Shown here in pieces: positions 11,001 through 20,418 of a stretch of DNA of 21,026 bases (position 1 is the first letter of the stretch; each line of letters begins with the position of its first letter). The DNA lies in the NCBI GenBank assembly GCA_004151065.3, contig NWUY0300016354.1, positions 31,027 through 52,052 of the forward strand. The letters are read 5' to 3'. A program made the position numbers and the translations under genes. This DNA comes from Larix sibirica. Lineage: Eukaryota; Streptophyta; Pinopsida; Pinales; Pinaceae. Below the pieces are notes generated by a model. The model saw nothing but the letters and a program-made list of their open reading frames with translations, did not search any database and was not told the DNA's origin.

Positions 11001-11459
11001 GATGATCATCCCATATTTGATGAGTATATGGATGGTTCAGAAGAACGGTTTCCTATATTAGCAAACATGAGATTTTCGGCAATGACCCTGTATATGATAA
11101 TTATGGAATAGAGTCTGAAGAAGATAGTAATCTCATTCATAATAAGGAGTAGATTCCTATATCAACATGAATTGAATATTACAACGATTCCCCTTTGTTT
11201 GATGACTATGAAGAATGTGATACCAAATACCAAAGACAATAATATTTCCTACTTTCTGAATATTTGAATCAACAATTTTAGGAATTTAGCAAACTAGTAT
11301 ATGATTGCCATGAAGAAAAAAATCAATGAAGATGTTGAAAATATTTTCCAAGATAATATTTTCACATAAGCTTCCAATGACTTGAGCGGCAGTGATCCAA
11401 TCTATAACAACTATGAATCCCAGTTTCAGGAATGCAATGGAGGGGATGCATTGAGATGA
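11001..11459 (+). pseudogene. Inner element: acidic gag tail with repeated Asp-Pro-x-Tyr-x-x-Tyr motif
   Basis: Across shifting frames a short acidic motif appears four times: HPIFDEY (11,007), DPVYDNY (11,084), SPLFDDY (from 11,189) and DPIYNNY (11,394). Each is followed by acidic residues such as GSEE, IESEE, EECD and ESQFQE. Similar acidic segments occur at the end of gag in Athila-type elements; that is family knowledge and the repeats themselves are seen here. Several stops and at least two frame changes break it. The sequence to about 11,660 may be further decayed tail (for example the stretch coding DEQKE), but this is unclear. Confidence 0.6.
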
Positions 11460-12151
11460 TATCAGGTATAGCGGTTGAAAATAAAAAGTACTTACTAGAT
11501 CAATCAACAGTTTCTTCTTTTCCAACAAAATTAGACCAACAATTTCTAGAAACTAGTAAGCTTGTTGTTGACATTCTTTAATCATATATAAATGATTTCA
11601 TAGATGAACAAAAAGAGTAAATTTATTCTTTCCAAGATCAAGTTGCAATTTACATGGAGTTGAAATGGAGTTGAGATCTTTTTTTCTTCAACTTTTTGAG
11701 GGTATAATTTCAGGATTGTAAGTATGGGCTTCAAGATTGTATCTTATTCCTATATTTTTAAATTCTTCCTATCCTTTTTGTGCTCAAATATGGAAGTCAG
11801 TTTCATCTAGTTAACCAGCTCCTTTTATGTTTCATTGGGATTTTCAGATCAGATGACTAAGAAATTTGATTTGTTAGAGTAGGAGATGTGCTGAATAATC
11901 TTATTTTCCCATCATGTAGATTTTAGTTTGATTTGGTATGCATTAGATCAATAACAATAAATAATATATATCCCAATGGAAACAAAGCATTGGCGTGTTT
12001 TATTCTAAGTTGTAGGGAAGTTGAGTTTTCACTATGTGGACTAGTTTTATAAGGTGGTTACAAGTTACAGATTTCAGAGATGATTTCAGGATGAAGGCAT
12101 AGGTTCTGTAAGTTCTTGATGCCTCACAAGGAGGATACCATTCCCAACCGA
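11460..12151. other. Internal non-coding region before 3' LTR, possible polypurine tract
   Basis: There is no recognisable pol domain. Only faint gag-tail-like coding is visible up to about 11,660. The words ATTTCAGGATTGTAAG (11,708) and ATTTCAGGATGAAGG (12,078) recall each other. The purine run AAGGAGGA at 12,128-12,135 is the best polypurine-tract candidate, but it lies about 16 bases before the LTR edge instead of next to it, so it is weak. The minus-strand frame at 11,286-11,528 is a shadow. Confidence 0.45.
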
Positions 12152-15100
12152 ATCTAACGCTAAAATCCACTCATGAAATTTTTTGATCCTCCCTAAATTT
12201 GTGTCAACTTTGCTAAGCTTCCAATAAAGTATCCTATCTTGCTAAATCCCAATATGGTGAATGTCACAAGTATGCATGTCTGTCGAAGAATTGAGTTCTA
12301 GCTCTTTTTCTCTAAAAAGGCCAAATTCACCAACTTATTATCACTTTAAAACCTTGTACATCAAAATTTTCCATTATTATATCAAGTTTACAAATTGGTT
12401 TACCCAGCACTATAGTATTGTCCTTTCACACCTATGGTGTCTTTGATTATATTCGAAGTGCTAAATTTTTCTTCTTATTAAAAAGAAAACAAAAATAGTT
12501 AGAAATTATTATAATAAATTCATTTTTTATAATTGATTTTGTTTTAATAATTTTTTTCCAAATAAAATATATTGTCCTTAAAGACCAATCTCCAAGTCGA
12601 AGCCCAAATCCACATTTAATGTCATGTTCAAGTCATAAGTCAATATTTTATGACCACATCAACCAATTGTCAAGTCGAACATGCAAAGTGTCCACAAGTA
12701 GAGACCATGGGTCAAATGACTTGTACACCTCATATTGATTATGTATGAAATGACAATTCCTTATAAAAGGTTGAAATATCAATTATGTGTTGTGTGTGGT
12801 ATAAATACCATTGCATGTAGAGTGTGCCACTAAATATTTATGTAGTGATGAAGTGCTTAGATAAATAAATACATTGGTTATGCTCAATGTTAATTTAAAT
12901 GCCACAATAGTGTCCAAATGTGAAAATTCGTATATTTTCAATTGCCAAATGAATACAGTCATAAGGGTTTGATTGTTTCCTTGTTCAAAAATCATAATGG
13001 TTTTGCAACCAAATTTTGAAGTCTTAAGTCTGAGCCATGATGTCTCTAGCATACATTTCACGGTAGTGAACTAAAAGAAAACATTCAGTCTCATTACGAC
13101 TCTTCTAATTGAGCTTAAGCTGTAGGTAACCTACCAAAAACTAGTATGACTAGGATGATGCATCTATTATGGATTTCTTATAGAGACATGAGCTGCTCCT
13201 ACGTGACTATGACAACAAGCGATGGATGCCACTTGAATGATATAAAAACTAGTTTCATCTTAATCTTGATCCAAGCAAACACCACAGTCATCAATGTAGT
13301 GCTCTCATAAGGTTCCAAGGAGAGTTACAAGAGGATAAAGCTCGTACACCACGTGTCGATCAGTTATAAAATCATTGGTGTAAAGAGAATTCCCATATTA
13401 TGTATCAGTTCATGATCCAATTCACTCCCAAGTCCACAATTGACAGTATCAAATGCTCATATAGAAAGTCAAAATGCCAATTAATCACCCATAGAAGAAT
13501 TCCTAAGTGTCATGGTACGCGAATTGAATATTGTTCGAATGTCAAATGAAAACATCCAGATTCCATTCAATGCTAAAAATCAAATGTCGAGGTGTTTAGG
13601 TAAGTACTTTATGAAGTAAAAACAAGCAACCAAATGTTATCACAAGTTTCTAAGGTAGAGTTTGGCATAATACAAGTGCTCAACGCATTGATCAACTAGA
13701 AATGCACATAGCTGAGCATTGCTAAAATGAAGGCATCTCTTCTTGTTAAAATCTTGAAGAATATAGATGACATATGGTTTTTACACAGAGCATTTTTCTA
13801 GGAAGCTTACAAGATGACTAAATTTTCCTTATTTGCTAGAAAGCAAGAATAATGAACAATGAGATCTACCACCGTTATTTGTGTGTTATTTGTTTGATAA
13901 TCAAAGGGGAAATTTATTTCTTCCTTATGAACATTATGTGCAACCTATTTTACATATGTGAAATGTCAAAGCAGTAGAGCAAAATATTCTACAGAAGTAG
14001 ATGGTGTAGAGGTGCACTTGGAATCTAAGGTTATGGAAGTATTCACTAACTTGAGGTTTCGAAACTTGTATAGAACCAACCGAGTCCTGTAAGGTTGCTA
14101 AATAGTTAAAAGGTTTCTCTATTGGTGCATAGTAGTGGTGGATTGAATCATATGGAGTAATTTGAGGATCAAATCTGAGGTTTATTGAGTAGATCCATGA
14201 GAATTGGGAATCGAATTCAACAATAAATAAGCACCCGACATCAAATGAATAATAATATCTCCTAATCCCTCTAGAATTTGAACAGGTGCACAGCATTTTA
14301 AATCGAGCTATCGATTCAAAAGGTAAATTTTATCTTTACATGTTTTTTTTTATGACAAGATTCAATATTTCAAGGAGAGAGAACAACGTTCAAATTATTT
14401 CCATATTTTATGGCACTTAGTGGACATATGGTAGAGATGATTCCCTATTTTGTCGAAAGGAATATGAACAAAAAAGGTAGTAGGTGTTGAGCCTTCCAAA
14501 ATTGTGCTATGTTTATGGATTGATTTCAATCATTTTTTCCATATTTGAATATTAGCAGTCAAAGATCAGTTCCCCAAGGTCATGAAAAAGTGGCATAATT
14601 TTACAAGGCTGAGCGAATATGGGTAACTAATAACTTATATTCTTCAAGCAGTTAATAATGTATCAGATGGAGGGATATTAACATGTCCACATCAAATGCA
14701 TACTTTTGAATAAAAAACTGTCCAAATAAAGTTCAATATTTTCAAGGCATCAAATACAGCCATCAAAGTCGATATAGGGTCATAATTGAATAAAAAACTG
14801 TCCAAGTAAAGTTCAATATTTTCAAGGCATCAAATACAGCCATCAGAGTCGATATAGGGTCATAATTGTAATTTTATAGAAAGATCATGATTTGAATTGT
14901 CTTGGAGAGAATCTTCCTCTTAGAAGGAAGCATAGGGTCATAGAGGGATGAAGTTGTACTATGTTATTCTCTTTATCAAGCTAATATGTCAGCAGTGTTG
15001 TCATGCTCAGTGACCTATCATCTTATTGGTCAGACTATGTTCTTCTTTTCTTCTTATATCAAGGAAGAGATAGTTTTTTGTAGTCCAATATTTATCATTC

Positions 15101-15486
15101 AAGTTCAGATCTAATTGCATTAGAGATTATATTGTGAATTTCCTATAACTTGAAAATTTGCATTCTTATATATGATTTTAAATTAAAGCAATGTTTTAAT
15201 TTTGGATATCTTCTTGTGAATGTTTAGATGCCATCCTAAATATTTACTTCCTTTCTCCTCTACTTCTTTATGGTGATTTTGTGTTTGGCCTTTCAAGTTG
15301 TATTCCAATGAATCTATGAAGTATTGCTCATTATCTTATATCTGACTTATTTTTAATCTCAAATTACTTGATCCTTTATGACCTACTTGGAATTTGTTAT
15401 CAACCTAAACCAAAACTATCCCAAATCCAATTGAGGTGCCCTAGCTTTTCCCTTTAGTAGTTAAGGTGCAAACTTTAAGGATAACA
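12152..15486 (+). repeat. 3' LTR of inner element (about 3.3 kb)
   Basis: It matches the 5' LTR from the CTAAAATC near its start to the final GGATAACA, and ends exactly where the outer element resumes at 15,487. The expected initial TG is degraded (ATCTAACGCT against TGCTGACACT), so the left edge is good to a few bases. It carries a private 80-bp tandem duplication near 14,707. Frames on either strand (for example 12,261-12,446 and the minus-strand ones at 12,783-13,061 and 13,934-14,296) are not conserved as open frames in the other LTR and are not genes. Confidence 0.88.
14707..14867. repeat. 80-bp tandem duplication inside the 3' LTR
   Basis: Two adjacent 80-bp units starting TGAATAAAAAACTGTCC (near 14,707 and 14,787) differ by two substitutions (AAATAAAG/AAGTAAAG and CATCAAAG/CATCAGAG). 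The 5' LTR has a single equivalent segment near 9,450. The low divergence between the units against about 13% between LTRs shows the duplication is much younger than the insertion. Confidence 0.95.
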
Positions 15487-15491
15487 GGTAC
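15487..15491. repeat. Target-site duplication of inner element, right copy (GGTAC)
   Basis: GGTAC follows the terminal ATAACA of the 3' LTR and pairs with GGTAT before the 5' LTR. The codon GTA lies at the same frame position in both copies of the outer gene. Confidence 0.75.
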
Positions 15492-15830
15492 AAAGAGTGT
15501 GGTTTGTGTCTGAAGGATCTTCTGGTCCTAAATAACCTATGATTTCCCAATATCCTATTCAACCTTTGATTGACGAAGTGATCGAGTCAATGAAATCTTT
15601 GAATGATCCAACTCCTCATTTAGAAAGTGTTTATGTTGAAGTGGTTGAACCGTTGCACTCTTTGGTCAATCCAACTATTCCCTTGGAGAGTGATAAGCAT
15701 CAAGTGGTTTAGCCAATTTAATCCTAGGTCGATCCCACTCCTCCTTTGGAGAGTGATGTTTCTACTAATCAAGTTTTATTCACTTCAAGTTCACGACATT
15801 CTAGACAAGGGGGGTGCTTAGTTCGCTTCA
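15488..15830 (+). pseudogene. Outer element: gag-protease linker with 21-residue repeats
   Basis: This frame is in register with the outer gag remnant that stops at 6,890. After a Ser-Glu-Gly-Ser-Ser-Gly-Pro segment and a TAA (15,533) comes a Pro/Glu-rich linker. The motif DPTPHLES (15,605), NPTIPLESD (15,668) and DPTPPLESD (15,731) recurs at exactly 63-base spacing, that is 21 codons, and the preceding IDEVIESMKSLN resembles the second half of the unit (VEVVEPLHSLV). Stops at 15,533, 15,710 and nearby, plus a frameshift around 15,830, show decay. Such repeat linkers lie between nucleocapsid and protease in Tat/Athila-type elements. The linker has no known enzymatic role. Confidence 0.7.
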
Positions 15831-16310
15831 AATGAACCCCCACCAAGCACTAAGATTGCTTCCTTTGGTTGGAATAGTTTAACAAAGCCTCTCCTTCCTT
15901 ATACTGCACATTTTCAAATAAGGGTTCAAGTTAAACACTACATGATTTGTCAGTGTATTGTAGATGAAGGATCGTCTATTACTATTTTATATGCATTTTC
16001 TTCGAGAGGTATGGGATCTCCCAACGTTGTGTTGATTGCTAATCAACCGCTAAATTTTGATAGAAAACCTACTGCACCTTTTGGATTTCTTCCTTAATTT
16101 CTTATTACTTTAGGTGGGAATATTGCCTTAGTCAATTTTAGGGTTATGGAGGACCCTTTGGACTTTAATATGTTCCTTGGGAATGATTATGTATACGCTA
16201 TGAATGTTGTGATCTCTACGATGTTTCATGTGACGCATTTTCCTCACAACAAAAGCATTGACACTATTGATCAACTTTCATGTGTTGATCCTTCTCATTA
16301 CCTACTCTAG
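15831..16310 (+). pseudogene. Outer element: retroviral-type aspartic protease, broken
   Basis: A single frame holds a protease domain of Ty3/gypsy pol. It has an entry segment (LPYTAHFQIRVQV), the catalytic motif Val-Asp-Glu-Gly-Ser-Ser at 15,960-15,977 (the Asp-x-Gly-Ser/Ala class), a central FGFLP...TLGGN block and a highly recognisable C-terminal block, FLGNDYVYAMNVVISTMF followed by FPHNKSIDTIDQLS. The active-site Asp is intact. A TAA at 16,095 and a TAG at 16,308 break the frame. In a live element the enzyme would cut the Gag-Pol polyprotein in the particle. It directly follows the linker, as expected for the gag-protease-RT order, but no reverse transcriptase follows here. Confidence 0.8.
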
Positions 16311-16825
16311 TCCAAGTATATCCTTTATCACTTCCTAGTGTTTCAGTAGACACTAACCTACCACAGGTGAATTATGTGGCCTTATACCCCTCATGTCCAA
16401 TTTCTATTGATAATAAGCCTATATATTTATGCTTACCTTCTTGGCACTTCATCCTAGTATTTGACCTTGTGATCCATTCAATGAGGGCATTGGAGCCTCC
16501 TCTCCACCCTATTGGTCAAAGTGAATGTTTTGACATGTGTTATCTATGGTATGATATACTTGCTTCAGATGAATCTTTCCTAAATATTATGTCCAATTCT
16601 AACATTCCTTTGGATTTTAACATCCTTTCCAAATATTATCTCCCTATATTGGACCCAGTTGCAATCAAATCCATCCACAAAATTCCTTTTAGGAGTAATC
16701 TAACTATTTATATATCCTCAAAAATTGACATTTTTTATTCTTTGGAGTTTTCCATTGAACTGCAATCCATTGTTCCTAATGATTTTGATTTTGCTAGAAT
16801 ATTTTTCGACTCCTATGATGATTAG
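16311..16825 (+). pseudogene. Outer element: post-protease linker open frame
   Basis: A one-base shift after the protease stop leads to a frame beginning VQVYPLSLPSVSVDTNLPQV and running open through the ATG at 16,367 to the TAG at 16,823 (152 codons from that Met). It contains DLVIHSMRALEPPLHPIG and an acidic SDESFLNIM patch. I read it as the spacer between protease and reverse transcriptase of the same Tat/Athila-type pol: position and strand fit and the frame is near-continuous with the protease. No catalytic motif is visible. The length without stops could partly be chance, so it is not called a gene. Confidence 0.5.
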
Positions 16826-17566
16826 TATGTTCGTAGAGACTTCATTTTTTTCTTTCATCTTTGATCTTCCTCATTTGTTTGATCGTATTGATTGTAGGTA
16901 CTCAAGCCTTTGAGGTGTTGAGTCTTCACTCGTAAACCCTGCCTTGGTAATAAATATTGTTGAAGACATTGAAGTTGAAAATATTTCTACCAAACTGACC
17001 TCCATTAGATCTTTCTTTTTAGAATTTTTAGATATGATCATGGCATTATTGTTTCTTGGAGATATGAATTTTAGATGGATTCATGGTTTTTTAGTGATCA
17101 TTTTCTACATGTTGCGCAATCCGATCAGGTATTTTTGGAAACTTTTATATAGGTTTAGGCCTCCCCTCTATTATGATGAATTTGAACCTTTTCTTATTTG
17201 TATTTTCCATAAGGTTGAACTTGTTGGATATTGGTGCATCATCCAGCTATATCTGCATTTTAAACTAGTCCAACATAAGAGCCCGCCTAATGTGGAACAC
17301 CATATAGTCAACACCCTTTTTCCATTTTGGTTCCCATGCCAAGTTTCTCGAATATGATCGAGAGAATTTTTAGTTTAACCATGACTTTGACAAGAAGTTT
17401 CGTGCCTCTCTTTATTATATATTTCTAGACATTCCCTATAAATATCTTGTTTTTTAGTTTAAGTTGTAAATGCATTTGCATCTTTCCTTTTTTCACTTTT
17501 GATCCTAATGGATACTTCCATCTTATTGGTTTTTATAATATATCATTTATTATCTCATTATCATTA
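16826..17566 (+). other. Decayed continuation of outer element, no domain certain
   Basis: The frame 16,944-17,357 (137 codons) is open but has no recognised domain. In another frame a short stretch at 17,224-17,260 reads Leu-Asp-Ile-Gly-Ala-Ser-Ser, which resembles an aspartic-protease active site but is followed at once by a stop. There is no reverse transcriptase box (Tyr-x-Asp-Asp) or integrase motif in any frame that I can see. Probably the outer element is truncated or too decayed here. Confidence 0.4.
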
Positions 17567-17580
17567 TGTAACATCCCCAT
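17567..17580 (+). repeat. Possible LTR 5' terminus (TGTAACATCCCC)
   Basis: TGTAACATCCCC is a familiar opening of plant Ty3/gypsy LTRs, and a composition change from T-rich to A-rich occurs here. The partner end is not identified, so only this boundary is offered. Confidence 0.35.
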
Positions 17581-20174
17581 CCCTCAATCCAGCCAGTAGG
17601 AGGGGACATTGACTAAATCAGGGCCTCTAAATTTCACCCATAAGCAGAATTACAAATTTATACAACTAAAATGCATGTGCAGACATGAAAATAAAACACA
17701 CAGTGGAATAAACTAAATCCACACACACAACATGCAATTTCCAGGAATAATTATCACATGCATACAAATAAAAGCATTACATATCAAATACATAGGAACA
17801 CTTATCTTTATGCAAATAATATCCAACCAATTGGTTATGTAAGAGAAATTTTCCACCTAACCTTAGGCACTATGTCCATAATATACTCTTTCTGATAAGA
17901 GGATACCCCCACGTTGGGCTATGAGGCCACTATGGCAAAGGAATCACCTACAGGTTCTACCTCTTAGCCCACAACCCATTTTGCTCAATGTGCTTAGCTA
18001 AAAAATCTCAACCAGAGCTCTACAGGGGTCTCANNAAATTAATCGAATGAGGAAAGAAAAGGTAATTACTTTGCAAGTCATCCCTCAGAAGAAAATAGAA
18101 TTGACATATACATGTGTTCATCTTTCACATAAAGGACTATAATAAACTCATCATGGATTTCTCAATAACCTTTTAACCTCAAGGAAAATCTCTTTCTTAC
18201 CATGTAAGGCTAGTTACTAAAGGCTTTGTCATAGGAACATATAACTAGAAAAATCTAAATCCTTCGTTCATCCACTTATCTACATGTTTGATTGTCCTAG
18301 AATACACATGCATGTGACTAATATTGGATCTTACAAAAAAAACAAGGGAAAAATATTTATACAATGGTTATATCGTTTACCCCTGCTCAAATGTAATCTT
18401 GATCGTTCCATAGCATTACTCTTTTTAACATATACACACTTTTTCTACATGAAATACATACTATCATTATGGTGATGGCTTCTAATGTACATTTCTAAAT
18501 CACGCTTGTTATCATTTTTCTAGTCTCCTAAGCTATTTAAATACAAAGATGGTCCCATTCCTTATAATCACATTGCTTAGGATGGTAGCACTACATAACA
18601 TGACCTTTAATCATAAGAAAACTATTGGAAGATTATATATGCATAACAACCATATAATAGCAATTAAGAAAGTAGTTACTACCTTTAAAGTGACCAAGTG
18701 GACTTTCAAACATACTCACTTCATTTTTGGTATAAGTAAAGTGTTCCAACTTAATCACACCCATAAGTTATAGACATCATTATTCCTTGTTACAAAAATA
18801 GAGTGCATACAATCCATAATAAGGACTACTTAACACTCTTATGAAATTAAAGATTAACTATGAAACTTAACTTGCATTCTCACATTTATTCATGACCCTT
18901 AAGCGAATAAGTTGCATATTTATCGAACTCACCATAATAATTCAAAAGTAGAGTAACATTGTGACTTTAATAAACAACTTTCACATGTCTGATCTTGGAC
19001 AGTTGCATGCAAATGCAAGACATTTCACTTTACACAATGTACATTAATGGCAATCTAAAAATGTATAAGTACAAATCTCTATATACATCCATATCATTAA
19101 ATGAAACAACATGCATAACAATGGAACATTTATACATTGAATCAAAATCATTTACCAAGGCATCTCATGACAATATATATAAATTTAGCATCTTCAAACA
19201 ACAATACCAAAATGAAGAATAATTTTCTGAGGGAAGTAAACTAAGGTGACTGAAGGTTTGATTGCGACTTTCCTCCCAACCTTCTGGCACTTTGTACGGT
19301 GTATATTCCTGCCACCGAGAGGCCACCACTGAGCTGGAAATGAATCCACTAAGGTAGAATTTTTTATCGAGGACTCTCTTGTTTACATATATCTTTAAGA
19401 ACTAAGACTAATCGTAAATATTACCTCTTATATTAACAACCCAATAAGGTTAATAAAATAATTAGGGTTATGCCCTTCCACCCCTAATCTATTATATATA
19501 TTTAAGGTATATATTATTCAAGATTTAACTTGAAGGTAGCTTCCCTTTCATAAATATAACTATTAAGTATTTTGATTCATTTCCAAACATAAAAAAAGAA
19601 GATAAATGAAGGAAGGAAAAAGTATTATTATTGAAATACCCAGCTAGAGAATGGATCAAATGGTTTGATATTAGACTCCTTAGAAGCCTTCACAACCAAT
19701 ATGCAAATTATCAAAGTATGGGTTTGGTTTAGAAAAGAGTAGCAATCCCCTTAAATACTAAAAGCAAAAGTGGAAGCATAGTTCTCTTTGACAATGATAA
19801 CAATAAGTGGGTCTCCTATCAAATATCTCACCCCTCTCTTTAATAATATAATAATCACGATAATAGAAAATACTAAGTCAGTACCTCCATAAGGAGTTTG
19901 ATCTCTTGTGTAATAATAATTGTAGGAGTATCTACCTTCATAATAAAACAAAATATAAAATAAATAAAGCAAAGTATGCATTTCGAATGCAGAGTATAAA
20001 TATGTGCAGTGATCAATTTTGTCAATCAAGAAGATGAAAAGATCATTGATCTCTATTGTGCATGAAATAGAGGTTAGAAGGATGCAGAGATCACTTATTT
20101 CCTATACGCTTTTAACATACTTCAAGTCTTAAATTCCAACGGTCAATCCACAATTCCATTGAGTTGAGGCTCGA

Positions 20175-20195
20175 CTCCTTTGTAAGGAGGCCTCC
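20175..20195. repeat. Short hairpin overlapping a palindrome
   Basis: CTCCTT and AAGGAG flank a TGT loop (20,175-20,189) and the last arm continues into the perfect palindrome GGAGGCCTCC (20,186-20,195). It lies in a GC-richer patch (20,140-20,225) that could be part of a leader or LTR on the minus strand. No T-tract marks it as a terminator. Confidence 0.5.
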
Positions 20196-20282
20196 ACTCC
20201 TCCAATCCCTTACGAGACTGGCTGTCCAAAATAATTTTAATCAATATTTATATATATATGGGTTCCATCCAAATATGTATAA

Positions 20283-20418
20283 ATACATATTAATGTATTA
20301 TTGACTTTCGTTATTCCTAAATATAGAAACTTAGAGTTCTTTTCCCTAGTATACATATTAATGTATTATTGACTTTCCTTATTCCTAAATATAAAAACTT
20401 AGATTTATTTTCCCTAAC
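20283..20418. repeat. 68-bp tandem duplication (two copies)
   Basis: 20,283-20,350 and 20,351-20,418 both begin ATACATATTAATGTATTATT and end near TTTCCCTA, with a handful of substitutions (for example TTTCGTT/TTTCCTT and ATAGAAAC/ATAAAAAC). Each copy opens with a 6-base inverted repeat, ATACAT and ATGTAT. No gene is nearby. Confidence 0.96.

Larger units (their letters stand above)
6891..15486 (+). mobile_element. Inner LTR retrotransposon, gag-only, long LTRs (LARD-like, Tat/Athila type)
   Basis: This 8.6-kb element is complete in outline. It has a 5' LTR (6,891-10,207), a primer binding site (10,213-10,230), a broken gag (10,384 to about 11,460), non-coding DNA and a 3' LTR (about 12,152-15,486). 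The internal region is only about 1.9 kb, smaller than either LTR, and has no protease, reverse transcriptase, RNase H or integrase. It therefore resembles a large non-autonomous LTR derivative that would have used enzymes supplied by a relative. Flanking GGTAT/GGTAC and the outer gag-pol frame on both sides show it inserted inside another element. Stops and frameshifts make it inactive. Pol could have been lost after insertion by deletion instead, but nothing in the internal region shows a pol remnant. Confidence 0.85.

Noticed and set aside
6891-15486. The two 3.3-kb repeats as a segmental duplication of host DNA
   Set aside because: TG...CA ends, a primer binding site just inside the left copy, gag between the copies and a 5-bp flanking duplication all identify them as LTRs.
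16944-17357. A 137-codon open frame as an independent gene
   Set aside because: It lies within decayed retroelement sequence on the same strand, has no domain, and overlaps other frames; it is better treated as pol-linker debris.
19751-20029. A 92-codon minus-strand frame rich in Tyr and Ile as a membrane protein
   Set aside because: The hydrophobicity comes from AT-rich codons; there is no start context, family motif or neighbouring exon.
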